Positions 47,741 through 56,973 of a stretch of 64,000 nucleotides of DNA are shown piece after piece (the stretch's first letter is position 1; every line of letters begins with the position of its first letter). The translations under genes and the position numbers were made by a program. Below the pieces are notes generated by a model. The model did not search any database and was not told the origin of the DNA. It saw only the letters and a program-made list of their open reading frames with translations. Where the stretch lies: the NCBI GenBank assembly GCA_004562915.1, contig SFQZ01000005.1, positions 1 to 64,000 on the forward strand. The letters run 5' to 3'. This DNA comes from a bacterium (GTDB lineage: Bacteria; Bacillota_A; Clostridia; Lachnospirales; Lachnospiraceae).

Positions 47741-47770
47741 AAGGCGGGATATACACCCGCCTTATTTTTT
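47741..47770. terminator. Terminator between integrase and the RHH gene
   Basis: Arms AAGGCGGG / CCCGCCTT with a 7-nt loop are followed on the plus strand by TATTTTTTAT. It stops integrase transcription and may also serve the convergent gene, whose stop codon lies in the tail. Confidence 0.75.
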
Positions 47771-48169
47771 ATGTGTCTTGCCTATGATTCTTCTTACCTC
47801 TGCCGTTTTCTCACAGTGTATATTCCTGCTGCCCGTCGCGTCATTTATATAGCCCTTTTTCAGATAGATAAAATAGCCTTCTTCCTTCGTATAAGATAAA
47901 TCCTCTATCATATCGTAATATTTTCTAGGCACTTGCCACTTTTCCAACATGCGCCGTTGTTCTTCATTAAAGCCCTGTTTCTTCTTTCCTAATCGACTTT
48001 CCCCTGCTGCCAGGTCGTCGCATACTAAGGCGTACAGATATTCATTAACTGACATTCCCAGGGCGGAAGCTGCCGCCTTTATTCGTTCCTTCTCCCCTTT
48101 TGGAATTGTTAGCGGTATTCTGTCGTAATGTTCCCTGCAATGCTGATTTTTATAAGCTGTCCTGTTCAT
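47762..48169 (-). CDS. Ribbon-helix-helix-like regulator beside the integrase
   Basis: The 135-aa product starts at ATG 48169 after GAAGGGC; a longer frame to 48223 lacks a site. Residues about 18-50 are R-I-P-L-T-I-P-K-G-E-K-E-R-I-K, then G-M-S-V-N-E-Y-L-Y-A-L-V, an Arc/MetJ-like RHH pattern. The C-terminal part is a mixed segment with Y-T-K-E-E-G-Y-F. It could bind attachment or promoter sites next to int. The exact role is unknown. Confidence 0.65.
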   Translation of the reverse strand: MNRTAYKNQHCREHYDRIPLTIPKGEKERIKAAASALGMSVNEYLYALVCDDLAAGESRLGKKKQGFNEEQRRMLEKWQVPRKYYDMIEDLSYTKEEGYFIYLKKGYINDATGSRNIHCEKTAEVRRIIGKTHKK

Positions 48170-48244
48170 CTTTTGCCCTTCTTTCGCCTTTTCCACATTG
48201 TAGCAAAGTCTTACATAAGACACAATCCTTTTCTTTTTGCATTT

Positions 48245-48276
48245 GTAAGTTACGTGTAAGTTATGTGTAAGTTACC
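48245..48276. repeat. Right arm-type integrase binding repeats
   Basis: Three tandem copies of a decamer G-T-A-A-G-T-T-A-(C/T)-G-T lie here, each similar to the two at 12047-12067. Confidence 0.55.
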
Positions 48277-48320
48277 GACAAATTTTTAGCCTTTTTTGTG
48301 GTACTCTATAAAATCGCGGG

Positions 48321-48358
48321 TATAAAGAAAACCCAGGAAATATAAGCATTTCCTGGGT
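48321..48358 (-). terminator. rpsI terminator carried on the prophage right end
   Basis: Arms ACCCAGGAAAT / ATTTCCTGGGT with a short loop and a TTTTCTTTAT tail on the minus strand lie 28 bp beyond the rpsI stop. Since this lies inside attR it came with the phage or was recreated at integration. Confidence 0.75.
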
Positions 48359-48385
48359 CTGTGTGTTTTCTGTTTGTTCTCTCGA

Positions 48386-48397
48386 ATTATCGCTTGC
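48386..48397. other. attR core at the rpsI stop
   Basis: Identical to attL (11994-12005). It spans the last three codons and stop of rpsI, so the gene remains intact after insertion. Confidence 0.75.
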
Positions 48398-48779
48398 TGA
48401 ACTGCGGAGCGCGACGAGCTGCTTTGAGACCGTATTTCTTACGTTCTTTCATTCTCGGATCACGAGTCAGGTAACCAGCTTTCTTCAGAACTGGTCTATA
48501 CTCAGCGTCTGCCTGCAGAAGAGCACGAGAAATACCGTGACGGATTGCACCAGCCTGTCCTGTAAATCCACCACCGTGAACATTTACCAGAACATCAAAT
48601 TTATCAACTGTGTCAGTTGCTACCAGCGGCTGACGAACAACTACTTTCAGAGTTTCCAGACCGAAATACTCATCGATATCTCTTTTATTGATTGTGATTT
48701 TACCTGTACCTGGGGTCAGATAAACTCTTGCGATAGATTTTTTTCTTCTTCCTGTTCCGTAGAATCTTGTATTAGCCAA
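48387..48779 (-). CDS. rpsI: Ribosomal protein S9
   Basis: The 130-aa product matches uS9: A-N-T-R-F-Y-G-T-G-R-R-K-K-S-I-A-R-V near the N terminus, G-G-G-F-T-G-Q-A-G-A near residue 68, and the conserved C-terminal K-R tail that contacts P-site tRNA. It lies 17 bp after rplM, the usual rplM-rpsI operon. Its end forms the phage attachment site, which is kept intact by the 12-bp core. Confidence 0.98.
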   Translation of the reverse strand: MANTRFYGTGRRKKSIARVYLTPGTGKITINKRDIDEYFGLETLKVVVRQPLVATDTVDKFDVLVNVHGGGFTGQAGAIRHGISRALLQADAEYRPVLKKAGYLTRDPRMKERKKYGLKAARRAPQFSKR

Positions 48780-48796
48780 TGTTCTTTACCTCCTCA

Positions 48797-49225
48797 TTAA
48801 AATGTTAATACTTCTGGTTTCTGAGCTGCATGAGCATGTTCAGCACCAGCGTATACGTGAAGTTTTTTGATCATCTGTCTTCCCAGAGGTCCCTTTGGCA
48901 GCATACCTTTTACTGCAAGCTCAATAACTTTTTCAGGTTTTTTAGCCATCATCTCTCTCAGAGTAGTTTCTTTCATACCACCAACATAATCGGAGTGGTT
49001 GTAATAAACTTTCTGATCCAGTTTTTTACCGGTTACTTTTACTTTGTCAGCATTGATTACGATCACATAATCACCTGTATCTACATGAGGAGTGAAAACT
49101 GGTTTGTTTTTTCCTCTTAAAACACTTGCTACATTGGAAGCCAAACGGCCTAATGTACAGCCTTCAGCGTCTACTACATACCATTTTCTTTCAATCTTAT
49201 CTGGATTAGCCATAAAACTGTTCAT
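48797..49225 (-). CDS. rplM: Ribosomal protein L13
   Basis: The 142-aa product has the L13 pattern W-Y-V-V-D-A-E-G-C-T-L-G-R-L-A-S, G-D-Y-V-I-V-I-N-A, and M-L-P-K-G-P-L-G-R-Q-M. It belongs to the large-subunit 5' domain. The 111 bp upstream (49226-49336) could carry an L13-type leader, but I cannot fold a clear one; a TATAGATAAT-type box is visible near 49266. Confidence 0.98.
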   Translation of the reverse strand: MNSFMANPDKIERKWYVVDAEGCTLGRLASNVASVLRGKNKPVFTPHVDTGDYVIVINADKVKVTGKKLDQKVYYNHSDYVGGMKETTLREMMAKKPEKVIELAVKGMLPKGPLGRQMIKKLHVYAGAEHAHAAQKPEVLTF

Positions 49226-49336
49226 GGATTTCCCTCCTGTTATTCAAACTTTTAACTGTAATTATCTATAATGTAAAATACCTTTTCCGGGGCTTTGGCA
49301 AGGCATTTTCGCACTACGTCACATTGAGTTATTATA

Positions 49337-50203
49337 TTATACTGACCCGTGTGTGTCAACTGTTTTTTCTATATTTTCGGCTGATTTTTCATGTTTTTTC
49401 CACATGGTACCGCTGTTTTGGATTGCTTTATCCACATTTCCTCCGGTATCTTTCCACTCCGTTTCCGGATAACGGATTTCCATCAGAGTCAATCCTTCCG
49501 GTCTTGCCGTCTCACCGGCAAGCTCCCGGTTTTTTCCTTCCAGTATGGTCTTTACATATTCCGGTGGATAGTAACCGCCGCCCACACGGATCAACGTACC
49601 GGCTATGATTCTTACCATATTATATAAAAAACCATTTCCCTGAATCCGAATCGTTATCACGTCGTCTTCCGAACGATTTACATTCAAAGAATAAATGGTA
49701 CGAACCGTACTCTCCACCTCAGGCTTGTAGGTGGAAAAACTTTTAAAATCATGTTCTCCTATAAGATAGGAAGCACCTTCCCGCATTTTTTCCACATCCA
49801 ACGGATAATAATAAAAATACGTATACAGACGCTTGGTAGGATCCGGAAATCTGCGGTTATATATTTTGTATTCATATGTTTTGATTGTCTTCTGAAATCT
49901 GGGATGAAAATCACAAGGTACTTCCCGGGAATCCTGAATACGGATATCCTCCGGCAGCCGGGTATTCAGTGCAAAGGAAATTTTATCTGCCGGCATTCGG
50001 GCATTGGTATCAAATACCGCTACATTTCCCAGCGCATGCACACCGGCATCCGTCCGACTGGCTCCAATAGTAGAAATCGGTTCTCCCAGCAATTCGCTTA
50101 AGTATTGGTTCAGTACTTCCTGCACAGACAGCCCATTGGGCTGTACCTGCCATCCACAATAGTTGGTCCCGTCATAGGCCACTGTCAATTTTACCCGTTT
50201 CAT
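49337..50203 (-). CDS. truA: tRNA pseudouridine synthase A
   Basis: The 288-aa product has the catalytic Asp in G-A-S-R-T-D-A-G-V-H-A-L-G near residue 52, and N-F-F-L-Y-N-M-V-R-type G-N-G-F-L-Y-N-M-V-R near residue 205. It modifies U38-40 of tRNA anticodon arms. A polar C-terminal tail of about 35 residues extends beyond the core. It sits between ecfT and rplM as in most Firmicutes. Confidence 0.97.
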   Translation of the reverse strand: MKRVKLTVAYDGTNYCGWQVQPNGLSVQEVLNQYLSELLGEPISTIGASRTDAGVHALGNVAVFDTNARMPADKISFALNTRLPEDIRIQDSREVPCDFHPRFQKTIKTYEYKIYNRRFPDPTKRLYTYFYYYPLDVEKMREGASYLIGEHDFKSFSTYKPEVESTVRTIYSLNVNRSEDDVITIRIQGNGFLYNMVRIIAGTLIRVGGGYYPPEYVKTILEGKNRELAGETARPEGLTLMEIRYPETEWKDTGGNVDKAIQNSGTMWKKHEKSAENIEKTVDTHGSV

Positions 50204-50212
50204 TCTGCTCTC

Positions 50213-51016
50213 CTAAATCCCCACAATTCTGAACACAACACTCACGGCAAGATATCCGAACATCACAAGATAAGCCACATAATCTCTTCCTGCATAAACC
50301 AGTGGCTTCATCTGTGTTCTTCCATCACCGCCATGATAACATCTGGCTTCCATTGCCATGGCAAGATCATTGGCACGACGAAATGCAGAAACAAACAACG
50401 GTACCAGAAGCGGTACCATATTTTTCACTTTCTGTACCAGTCCACCACTCTCAAAATCGGCTCCTCTTGCCATCTGGGCTTTCATGATTTTATCCGTCTC
50501 TTCCAGAAGAATCGGGATAAAACGCAGGGCAATCGACATCATCATGGCAATCTCGTGAACCGGCACATGAATTTTATTCAGTGGACGCATCAATCTTTCC
50601 AGCCCATCCGTCAACTGATTCGGTGTGGTGGTCAGCGTCATCAAGGATGCTCCGATGATCAAGAATACCAAACGTACCCCCATTTTCAGAGACATACGGA
50701 TTCCTTCTTTTGTAATCTTAATGATCCAGAAAGACCAGATCACCTCTCCCGGTGTAAAAATCAGATTGAAAAACATGGTAATCAAAAGCAGCATCATAAC
50801 CGGCTTCAATCCTTTTATCATGAACTTAAAAGGAACTTTCGAAATTATAATCATTGCGATCAGAGAAAGTGCTGCAACCACATATCCAAACCAGGATGAA
50901 AAAATAAACAATGACACAATATATACCATAGTTCCGACGAACTTTACCCTGGGATCCAGGCGATGCAATATGGAATCCGCCGGATAATACTGACCTATCG
51001 TAATATCTCGAATCAT
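50213..51016 (-). CDS. ecfT: ECF transporter T component
   Basis: The 267-aa product has five to six membrane helices and the coupling motifs A-R-G-A-D and A-R-C-Y-H (Ala-Arg-Gly type) near residues 180 and 235 that contact the ATPases. It is the general energy-coupling subunit for several vitamin-binding S components, which are encoded elsewhere. It overlaps the ATPase gene by 4 bp. Confidence 0.95.
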   Translation of the reverse strand: MIRDITIGQYYPADSILHRLDPRVKFVGTMVYIVSLFIFSSWFGYVVAALSLIAMIIISKVPFKFMIKGLKPVMMLLLITMFFNLIFTPGEVIWSFWIIKITKEGIRMSLKMGVRLVFLIIGASLMTLTTTPNQLTDGLERLMRPLNKIHVPVHEIAMMMSIALRFIPILLEETDKIMKAQMARGADFESGGLVQKVKNMVPLLVPLFVSAFRRANDLAMAMEARCYHGGDGRTQMKPLVYAGRDYVAYLVMFGYLAVSVVFRIVGI

Positions 51017-52827
51017 AAGGCACCTCTTTTCTCTAACGCTTTCATGATAACCACTCTTGCTTCTTCAACAGTAGTAGCACTGGTATCCACTACCATACCT
51101 TTTTCCGCCAGTGCATGCATAATATAAGTAATCTGAGGCGCAGCCAGACCGATTTTTTCCAGTTCTTTATAATGAGAAAACACTTTCTTCGGAGCATCGT
51201 CATACGCCTTTTCCCCATGATTCATAACAATAATTCGATCCACATATTTTGCAATGTCTTCCATGCTGTGTGACACCAAAATAATCGTAATTCCTCTGGT
51301 CTCATGCAGGCTTGCAATCTGATCCAGAATCTCATCTCTTCCCTGTGGATCCAGACCAGCCGTAGGCTCATCCAATATGAGCACTTTCGGATTCATGGCC
51401 AACACACCTGCAATCGCTACTCTTCTTTTCTGTCCTCCCGACAATTCAAAGGGGGATTTTGCATAAAAACTCTCATCCAGTCCCACATGTTTCAGTGCTT
51501 CTTTGGCACGTTCTTCGCATTCTTCCTGTGTAAGATTCTGATTTTTAGGACCAAAACATACGTCTGTCAGTACATCGGTCTCAAACAGCTGATGCTCCGG
51601 ATACTGAAATACCAGTCCTACCTGACTTCTCAAACCCCGAAGAGGAAACTGTTCCGCCCAGATATCCTGACCTTCAAAATAAATATGCCCCTGAGAAGGA
51701 CGTACCAATCCATTAAAATGCTGAATCAATGTAGACTTTCCACTTCCCGTATGTCCGATGATCCCCACAAACTGTCCCTGTGGAATCTCCAGGCTCACAT
51801 CCTTCAGCGCATGCATCTCATAGGCAGTCCCCGGACTATAAGTATAATATACATGTTCCATCCGAATGGATTGGGCACCACTTTGCGGCTGATCGTCTGT
51901 TTTTTCCCATTTTATATTTTCAACATTGGAATACGTATCATGAATCTCAATTTTTTCCCAATTTTCCGGGACGCTCAGATCCTCCTGCCCCAGTGCATCC
52001 ACCAGTTCCTGGATTGTCAGAATTCCTTCCGGAATCATGAGTCCTGTCTTACGTAATTCATAGGAAAGCAATGTCACCTGCGGCACATCTAACCGATATT
52101 TTTTCAGTTCATCTACCCGTGAGAAAATATCACGGGGAATTCCATGCATCACCACATGACCACTATCCATTACATACACATCGTCAGCGAATACAACTTC
52201 TTCCATGTAATGGGTGATCAGAATCACTGTCACTTTTTCTTTCTGATTCAGCTCACGGACTGCTTTCAGCACTTCTTTTCTTCCATTCGGATCCAGCATA
52301 GCTGTAGGCTCATCAAGCACAATGCACTTGGGACGCATGGCCATTACTCCGGCAATTGCTACTCTCTGCTTCTGTCCACCGGACAACTTATTCGGAGATT
52401 GATGACGGTAAGCTGTCATCCCTACTGCCGCCAGACTTTCATCTACACGACGCCAGATTTCATCTGTGGGCACTCCGAGATTTTCCGGCCCAAATCCCAC
52501 ATCCTCCTCCACTACAGTTCCAATAATCTGATTGTCCGGATTTTGAAATACCATTCCTGCCTTCTGCCGGATCTTCCATATATCATCAAGAGAAGAAGTA
52601 TCCATATGATCCACCCACAAAGTACCCTCAGAAGGTACCAGAAGACCATTGATATGCTTGGCAAGTGTGGATTTTCCGCTTCCATTGTGACCCAGGATAG
52701 CAATAAACTGCCCCTCCTCAATATCCAGATCCACGTCATCAATTGCCCGGTTTACCTCCGGTTCTTCTCCCTCTTCTCCATATCTTAAATAGTCGTAAGC
52801 AAGCTTTGCCGCTTTAATAATTCCCAT
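51013..52827 (-). CDS. ecfA: Fused EcfA1-EcfA2 ATPase of the ECF transporter
   Basis: This 604-aa protein carries two full ABC ATPase domains in one chain. The first has Walker A G-H-N-G-S-G-K-S-T near residue 45 and L-S-G-G-Q-K-Q-R-V with L-D-E-P-T; the second has G-H-T-G-S-G-K-S-T near residue 365 and L-S-G-G-Q-K-R-R-V with L-D-E-P-T-A-G-L-D. In most Firmicutes ecfA1 and ecfA2 are separate genes of about 280 aa. The fusion would give a fixed 1:1 heterodimer. The linker covers residues about 285-325. No stop or slip site is visible inside, so it is a real fusion. Confidence 0.93.
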   Translation of the reverse strand: MGIIKAAKLAYDYLRYGEEGEEPEVNRAIDDVDLDIEEGQFIAILGHNGSGKSTLAKHINGLLVPSEGTLWVDHMDTSSLDDIWKIRQKAGMVFQNPDNQIIGTVVEEDVGFGPENLGVPTDEIWRRVDESLAAVGMTAYRHQSPNKLSGGQKQRVAIAGVMAMRPKCIVLDEPTAMLDPNGRKEVLKAVRELNQKEKVTVILITHYMEEVVFADDVYVMDSGHVVMHGIPRDIFSRVDELKKYRLDVPQVTLLSYELRKTGLMIPEGILTIQELVDALGQEDLSVPENWEKIEIHDTYSNVENIKWEKTDDQPQSGAQSIRMEHVYYTYSPGTAYEMHALKDVSLEIPQGQFVGIIGHTGSGKSTLIQHFNGLVRPSQGHIYFEGQDIWAEQFPLRGLRSQVGLVFQYPEHQLFETDVLTDVCFGPKNQNLTQEECEERAKEALKHVGLDESFYAKSPFELSGGQKRRVAIAGVLAMNPKVLILDEPTAGLDPQGRDEILDQIASLHETRGITIILVSHSMEDIAKYVDRIIVMNHGEKAYDDAPKKVFSHYKELEKIGLAAPQITYIMHALAEKGMVVDTSATTVEEARVVIMKALEKRGAL

Positions 52828-52890
52828 CCGCTCACCTGTTCTTTCAAAATCTATATCATCAAATATAGGACAACAAAACGCCTATATATC

Positions 52891-52932
52891 AAAAAGAGCC
52901 TGACATCGGGAACATTCCCAAATGTCAAGCCC
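52891..52932 (-). terminator. Terminator after the DMT transporter gene
   Basis: The minus strand has GGGCTTGACAT paired with ATGTCAGGCTC, plus an inner GGGA/TCCC, followed by TTTTTG. It separates the transporter from the ecf-ribosomal operon. Confidence 0.75.
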
Positions 52933-52972
52933 TATTGTATCTGATTTTTCCACACATTACAAGGAAATTACC

Positions 52973-53950
52973 TCAGTTTTCCACACTTTTTGCCTTAATC
53001 CTCAGATTTACCGTTAAAATTCCCGCACATACGCAAAGCAATGCAATCAGATTTTTCAGTGTAAATGCATTTTCACCAAGGATCAGTCCTGACAGAAGTA
53101 CCCCAAATATTGGGTTGGTAAATCCATAAATCGCCACCTTGCCCACAGGATTATGTGTGAGAAGCAATGTCCACAGAGAGAATGCCACACTGGAAATGAT
53201 CGCCATGTAGAGCAGCAATGCACTGCTCTTTAAAGTAAATCCCTGAACACTTCCTCCCAGGAAAAACCCGATCGCCGTCAAAACCAGACCGCCAAACAAA
53301 AACTGCCATCCTGTAATAGTAAAAGTATTATCCTCCGCCGCAAAGGTTTTCACATATACCGAAGCCACAGCCGCCACCAGACTGCAGGCAACCATACAGC
53401 CTTCTCCTGTCAGCGTAAAATTCCCGTCAAACCCGTTTGCCGTAAAATTCACCAGGACAACTCCGGAAAGTCCCAGAAGACAGCCTACCGTTTTACGCAG
53501 ATTCATTCGATCCTCACCGGAATATCCCCTCTTTTTCGTGAACCAGAAATGCGCCATCACAATAGCAAAAAAATAATTTGATGCCGTAATGATAGATCCT
53601 TTGGAACCTTCTGTATGAGAAAGACCAATATAGAAAAATAAATACTGAAATGTAGTCTGCAAAAGTCCCAGCACCAATATTTTTTTCCGGATCTGCTTTT
53701 GGGGAATCGGGAAACTCCGATTACCAATCCAGCCGATGATCAGGGTAAGAATCCCGGCCAATGTAAAACGATATCCGGCAAACAGCATCTGGCTGGCGGT
53801 ATCATTGCCCGCAATAGAAAACATTCTGTATCCTACTTTTATGCTCGGAAATGCACTCCCCCACAAAAATGTGCAGAGCAGAGCAATACCGCACACAACT
53901 ATATTCTTTGTAAGAATAGACGATTGTCCATTTTTCACAAATTTTTCCAT
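52973..53950 (-). CDS. DMT/EamA-type transporter
   Basis: The 325-aa product starts at ATG 53950, which follows GGAGA; an upstream ATG at 53989 overlaps engB. It has ten membrane helices in two EamA repeats (L-W-G-S-A-F-P-S-I-K near residue 30, and I-T-G-W-Q-F in the second half with P-I-F-G-V-L-L-S-G). Such proteins export or import small metabolites; the substrate is unknown. It lies 1 bp after the engB gene. Confidence 0.85.
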   Translation of the reverse strand: MEKFVKNGQSSILTKNIVVCGIALLCTFLWGSAFPSIKVGYRMFSIAGNDTASQMLFAGYRFTLAGILTLIIGWIGNRSFPIPQKQIRKKILVLGLLQTTFQYLFFYIGLSHTEGSKGSIITASNYFFAIVMAHFWFTKKRGYSGEDRMNLRKTVGCLLGLSGVVLVNFTANGFDGNFTLTGEGCMVACSLVAAVASVYVKTFAAEDNTFTITGWQFLFGGLVLTAIGFFLGGSVQGFTLKSSALLLYMAIISSVAFSLWTLLLTHNPVGKVAIYGFTNPIFGVLLSGLILGENAFTLKNLIALLCVCAGILTVNLRIKAKSVEN

Positions 53951-53951
53951 T

Positions 53952-54596
53952 TTACATTGTATCTCCATCTGTTTCACTTTTCCCGTCACTGTTTGGTTCC
54001 TTTTCTTCTTCGAATCCAGTCAACTGATCAATGATTTCCCAGATTTCTTCTCTTCCCTGTTTGGTCTGCGCCGAAAACGGAATCATCACAGTTCCGGGAA
54101 CCACCTGTAATCCCTGACGTATCGCCTTTATCTGCTTCTGAACCTGGCTTCTCTTGATTTTATCCAGTTTCGTTGCTATAATGATCGGCTCATACCCGTG
54201 ATCCAGAATCCATCGGTACATGATTCTGTCATTTTCTGTGGGATTATGACGAATATCAATTAACAAAAAAACCGCGCGGATCTCCTTGGATTGGTGAAGA
54301 TAATCCTCAATCATCTTGCCCCACTTTGCCTTGATTTCTTCTGAAGCTCTGGCATATCCGTAACCCGGAAGATCCACCAGATAAATTGCTTCATTGACAT
54401 TATAGAAATTTATTGTCTGTGTCTTTCCGGGCGCCGCACTGGTGCGGGCAAGTGATTTCCGGTTCATCAAAGCATTGATCAGGGATGATTTTCCCACATT
54501 GGATTTCCCTGCAAATGCCACTTCCGGCCGTCCTGTTTTGGGAAGCTTACTGGTGATACCGCAGACGATATCCAGTGATACGTTTTTTATGACCAT
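53952..54596 (-). CDS. engB: Ribosome biogenesis GTPase EngB/YsxC
   Basis: The 214-aa product has G1 F-A-G-K-S-N-V-G-K-S-S-L near residue 28, G3 D-L-P-G-Y-G near residue 75, and G4 T-K-L-D near residue 142. It helps assemble the 50S subunit. The gene follows lon, an order usual in Clostridia (lon-engB). The C terminus has an extra acidic tail of about 15 residues. Confidence 0.95.
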   Translation of the reverse strand: MVIKNVSLDIVCGITSKLPKTGRPEVAFAGKSNVGKSSLINALMNRKSLARTSAAPGKTQTINFYNVNEAIYLVDLPGYGYARASEEIKAKWGKMIEDYLHQSKEIRAVFLLIDIRHNPTENDRIMYRWILDHGYEPIIIATKLDKIKRSQVQKQIKAIRQGLQVVPGTVMIPFSAQTKQGREEIWEIIDQLTGFEEEKEPNSDGKSETDGDTM

Positions 54597-54643
54597 AATG
54601 CCCTCCTGCTGTCCTAAGGTTTTCGTTATCCTGACCGGCAGAC

Positions 54644-56959
54644 TCAGTCTGCCAGTGCCTCTTTCAACACATCTTCCATGCTCTCAACAAATACAATTCG
54701 AAGACCGGCCGTGATTTCATTGTCGATTTCTTCCACATCCGGTTTATTCTGAGCCGGTACCAGTACATTCGTGATACCCGCTGTCTTTGCGGCAAGCAAT
54801 TTTTCTTTCAGCCCTCCGATCGGCAGCACTCTTCCTCTCAGGGTAATCTCACCTGTCATAGCCAGATTTGCTTTCACTGCGCGCCCGGTAATGGCAGAAA
54901 GCATGGCTGTCGCCATAGTGATTCCTGCAGAAGGTCCATCTTTCGGCACCGCACCTTCCGGAATATGGATGTGCAAATCATGTTTTTTGAAAAATTCCGC
55001 ATCAATTCCATACATATCTGCTACAGAACGAATATAACTGATTCCCGCCTGCGCAGATTCTTTCATCACATCTCCCAATTGACCGGTCAGAAGAAATTCT
55101 CCTTTTCCCGGCATCAGATTGACTTCAATCTGAAGCGTATCGCCTCCTACACTGGTCCATGCCAATCCCCGGACAATACCTATCTCATCTTTTTCATTTA
55201 CTTTCTGATAATTGTATCTGGATTTTCCTAGAAATTCTTCCAGATTTTCTTTCGTCACTTCCACATGTTTCTGCTTATCCTGAAGAATTTTCCGGGCAGT
55301 TTTCCGGCAGATTTCTCCTAATTTTCTTTCCAGATTCCGGACACCCGCTTCCCGCGTATACCCGGATATCATCAGGCGCAGCGCCTCATCCGTGATTGAA
55401 AGCTGACCTTCTTTTAGCCCGTTTGCTTTCATCTGTTTGGAAATCAGATGCTCTCTGGCAATATGTTCTTTTTCATTTTCCGTGTAGCTGGAAATCTCAA
55501 TCACTTCCATACGATCCATCAATGGTCTGGGAATACTTTGCGGATCATTTGCGGTAGCAATAAACAATACTTCTGACAGATCAATGGGAAGTTCCACATA
55601 GTGATCTGTGAACTTTTTGTTCTGCTCCGAATCCAGAACCTCCAGAAGAGCAGATGAAGTGTCTCCTTTATAATCACTGCTGACTTTATCAATCTCATCC
55701 AGAAGCATCAGAGGATTTTTTACACCTGCCTGTATCAGTCCGGCAGCGATACGTCCCGGCATAGCGCCCACATAGGTTCGACGATGTCCGCGGATCTCAG
55801 CCTCATCTCTGACACCTCCCAGGCAGACTCTCACATATTTTTTATTTAAAGCTCTGGCCACCGAACGGGCAATGGATGTTTTACCGGTTCCCGGCGGTCC
55901 CACCAGACAAAGGATCGGACTGCTTCCTTTTTTGGTCAGTGTACGCACTGCCAGAAATTCCAGCACTCGCTCTTTCACCTTTTCCAGTCCGTAATGATCT
56001 GCTTCCAGAATATCTTTTGCTTTATTCAAGTTATTGTTATCCCGGGATGCCTTATCCCATGGAAGTTTAAGCAGAGTATCGATGTATCCTCTTGATACGC
56101 TGCTCTCTGAATTATTGTATCCGAGGCTCTTGAACCTTTTGATTTCCTTGAAAATCTTATCCTTAACCTCTTCGGATGCCTTCAAATTTTCCGCCTGCTG
56201 CTGGAAATGATCTGCTTCCGAAACCGTATCATCTTCACCCAGTTCTTCCCGGATGAGTTTCAGCTGTTCCCGGAGGATATATTCTCTCTGATTCTTATCG
56301 ATCCGTTCTTTGACTTTATTTTGAATTTCTGTGCGCAATCGCATGATTTCAATCTCATTGCTCATAATAACACCCAGAAGTTCATAACGGTCATCCAGAG
56401 AAACAGCCTCCAGAAGCTGCTGTCTCTGCTCAAAACCCAACGGAAGATTGATACAGATCTGATCTACCAAATGCCCTATCTCCTCGATATCAAGGATCTG
56501 ATTGGAAAGCTCTTTGCTGATCTTCTGATTTTCCCTGCAATATACAAGAAAAATATCTTTGATACTGCGAACCATCGCCTCTTTTAGATTATCAGGAAGA
56601 ACCTGTTCTTCCGTCTCAAATCCGGCAACTTCTGCCTCCAGATACGATATCTCTTCTTCCAGTTCCACAAGCTCTGCCCGTTCCAGACCTTCCACCAGAA
56701 CCCGCAGAACACCTTTCGGCATCTTGACAACCTGTTTTACCATGGCAATTGTACCGATTCTGTACAGATCATCTATGGCAGGCTCCTCCACCTTCGGATC
56801 TTTCTGGGTCACCAAAAAGATTTTCTGGTCCTGGGTCATAGCCTCTTCCACTGCTTTGACGGATTTCTCCCTGCTGATATCAAAATGGACGATCATGTCC
56901 GGCAAAATAGTTGTTCCGCGAAGTGCAATGGCAGGCATCACCTTTATCGTATTGTTCAT
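54644..56959 (-). CDS. lon: ATP-dependent protease Lon
   Basis: The 771-aa product has an N-terminal LON substrate domain, the AAA+ core with G-P-P-G-T-G-K-T-S near residue 355 and L-L-D-E-I-D-K near residue 417, and the serine protease end with the catalytic Ser in K-D-G-P-S-A-G near residue 680 and Lys some 40 residues later. It degrades misfolded and regulatory proteins. It is full-length and stands between clpX and engB. Confidence 0.97.
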   Translation of the reverse strand: MNNTIKVMPAIALRGTTILPDMIVHFDISREKSVKAVEEAMTQDQKIFLVTQKDPKVEEPAIDDLYRIGTIAMVKQVVKMPKGVLRVLVEGLERAELVELEEEISYLEAEVAGFETEEQVLPDNLKEAMVRSIKDIFLVYCRENQKISKELSNQILDIEEIGHLVDQICINLPLGFEQRQQLLEAVSLDDRYELLGVIMSNEIEIMRLRTEIQNKVKERIDKNQREYILREQLKLIREELGEDDTVSEADHFQQQAENLKASEEVKDKIFKEIKRFKSLGYNNSESSVSRGYIDTLLKLPWDKASRDNNNLNKAKDILEADHYGLEKVKERVLEFLAVRTLTKKGSSPILCLVGPPGTGKTSIARSVARALNKKYVRVCLGGVRDEAEIRGHRRTYVGAMPGRIAAGLIQAGVKNPLMLLDEIDKVSSDYKGDTSSALLEVLDSEQNKKFTDHYVELPIDLSEVLFIATANDPQSIPRPLMDRMEVIEISSYTENEKEHIAREHLISKQMKANGLKEGQLSITDEALRLMISGYTREAGVRNLERKLGEICRKTARKILQDKQKHVEVTKENLEEFLGKSRYNYQKVNEKDEIGIVRGLAWTSVGGDTLQIEVNLMPGKGEFLLTGQLGDVMKESAQAGISYIRSVADMYGIDAEFFKKHDLHIHIPEGAVPKDGPSAGITMATAMLSAITGRAVKANLAMTGEITLRGRVLPIGGLKEKLLAAKTAGITNVLVPAQNKPDVEEIDNEITAGLRIVFVESMEDVLKEALAD

Positions 56960-56973
56960 CTGTTTCCTCCCTG

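Noticed and set aside
52512..52742. 76-codon frame inside the ABC ATPase gene
   Set aside because: Alternative frame of ecfA with no ribosome site.
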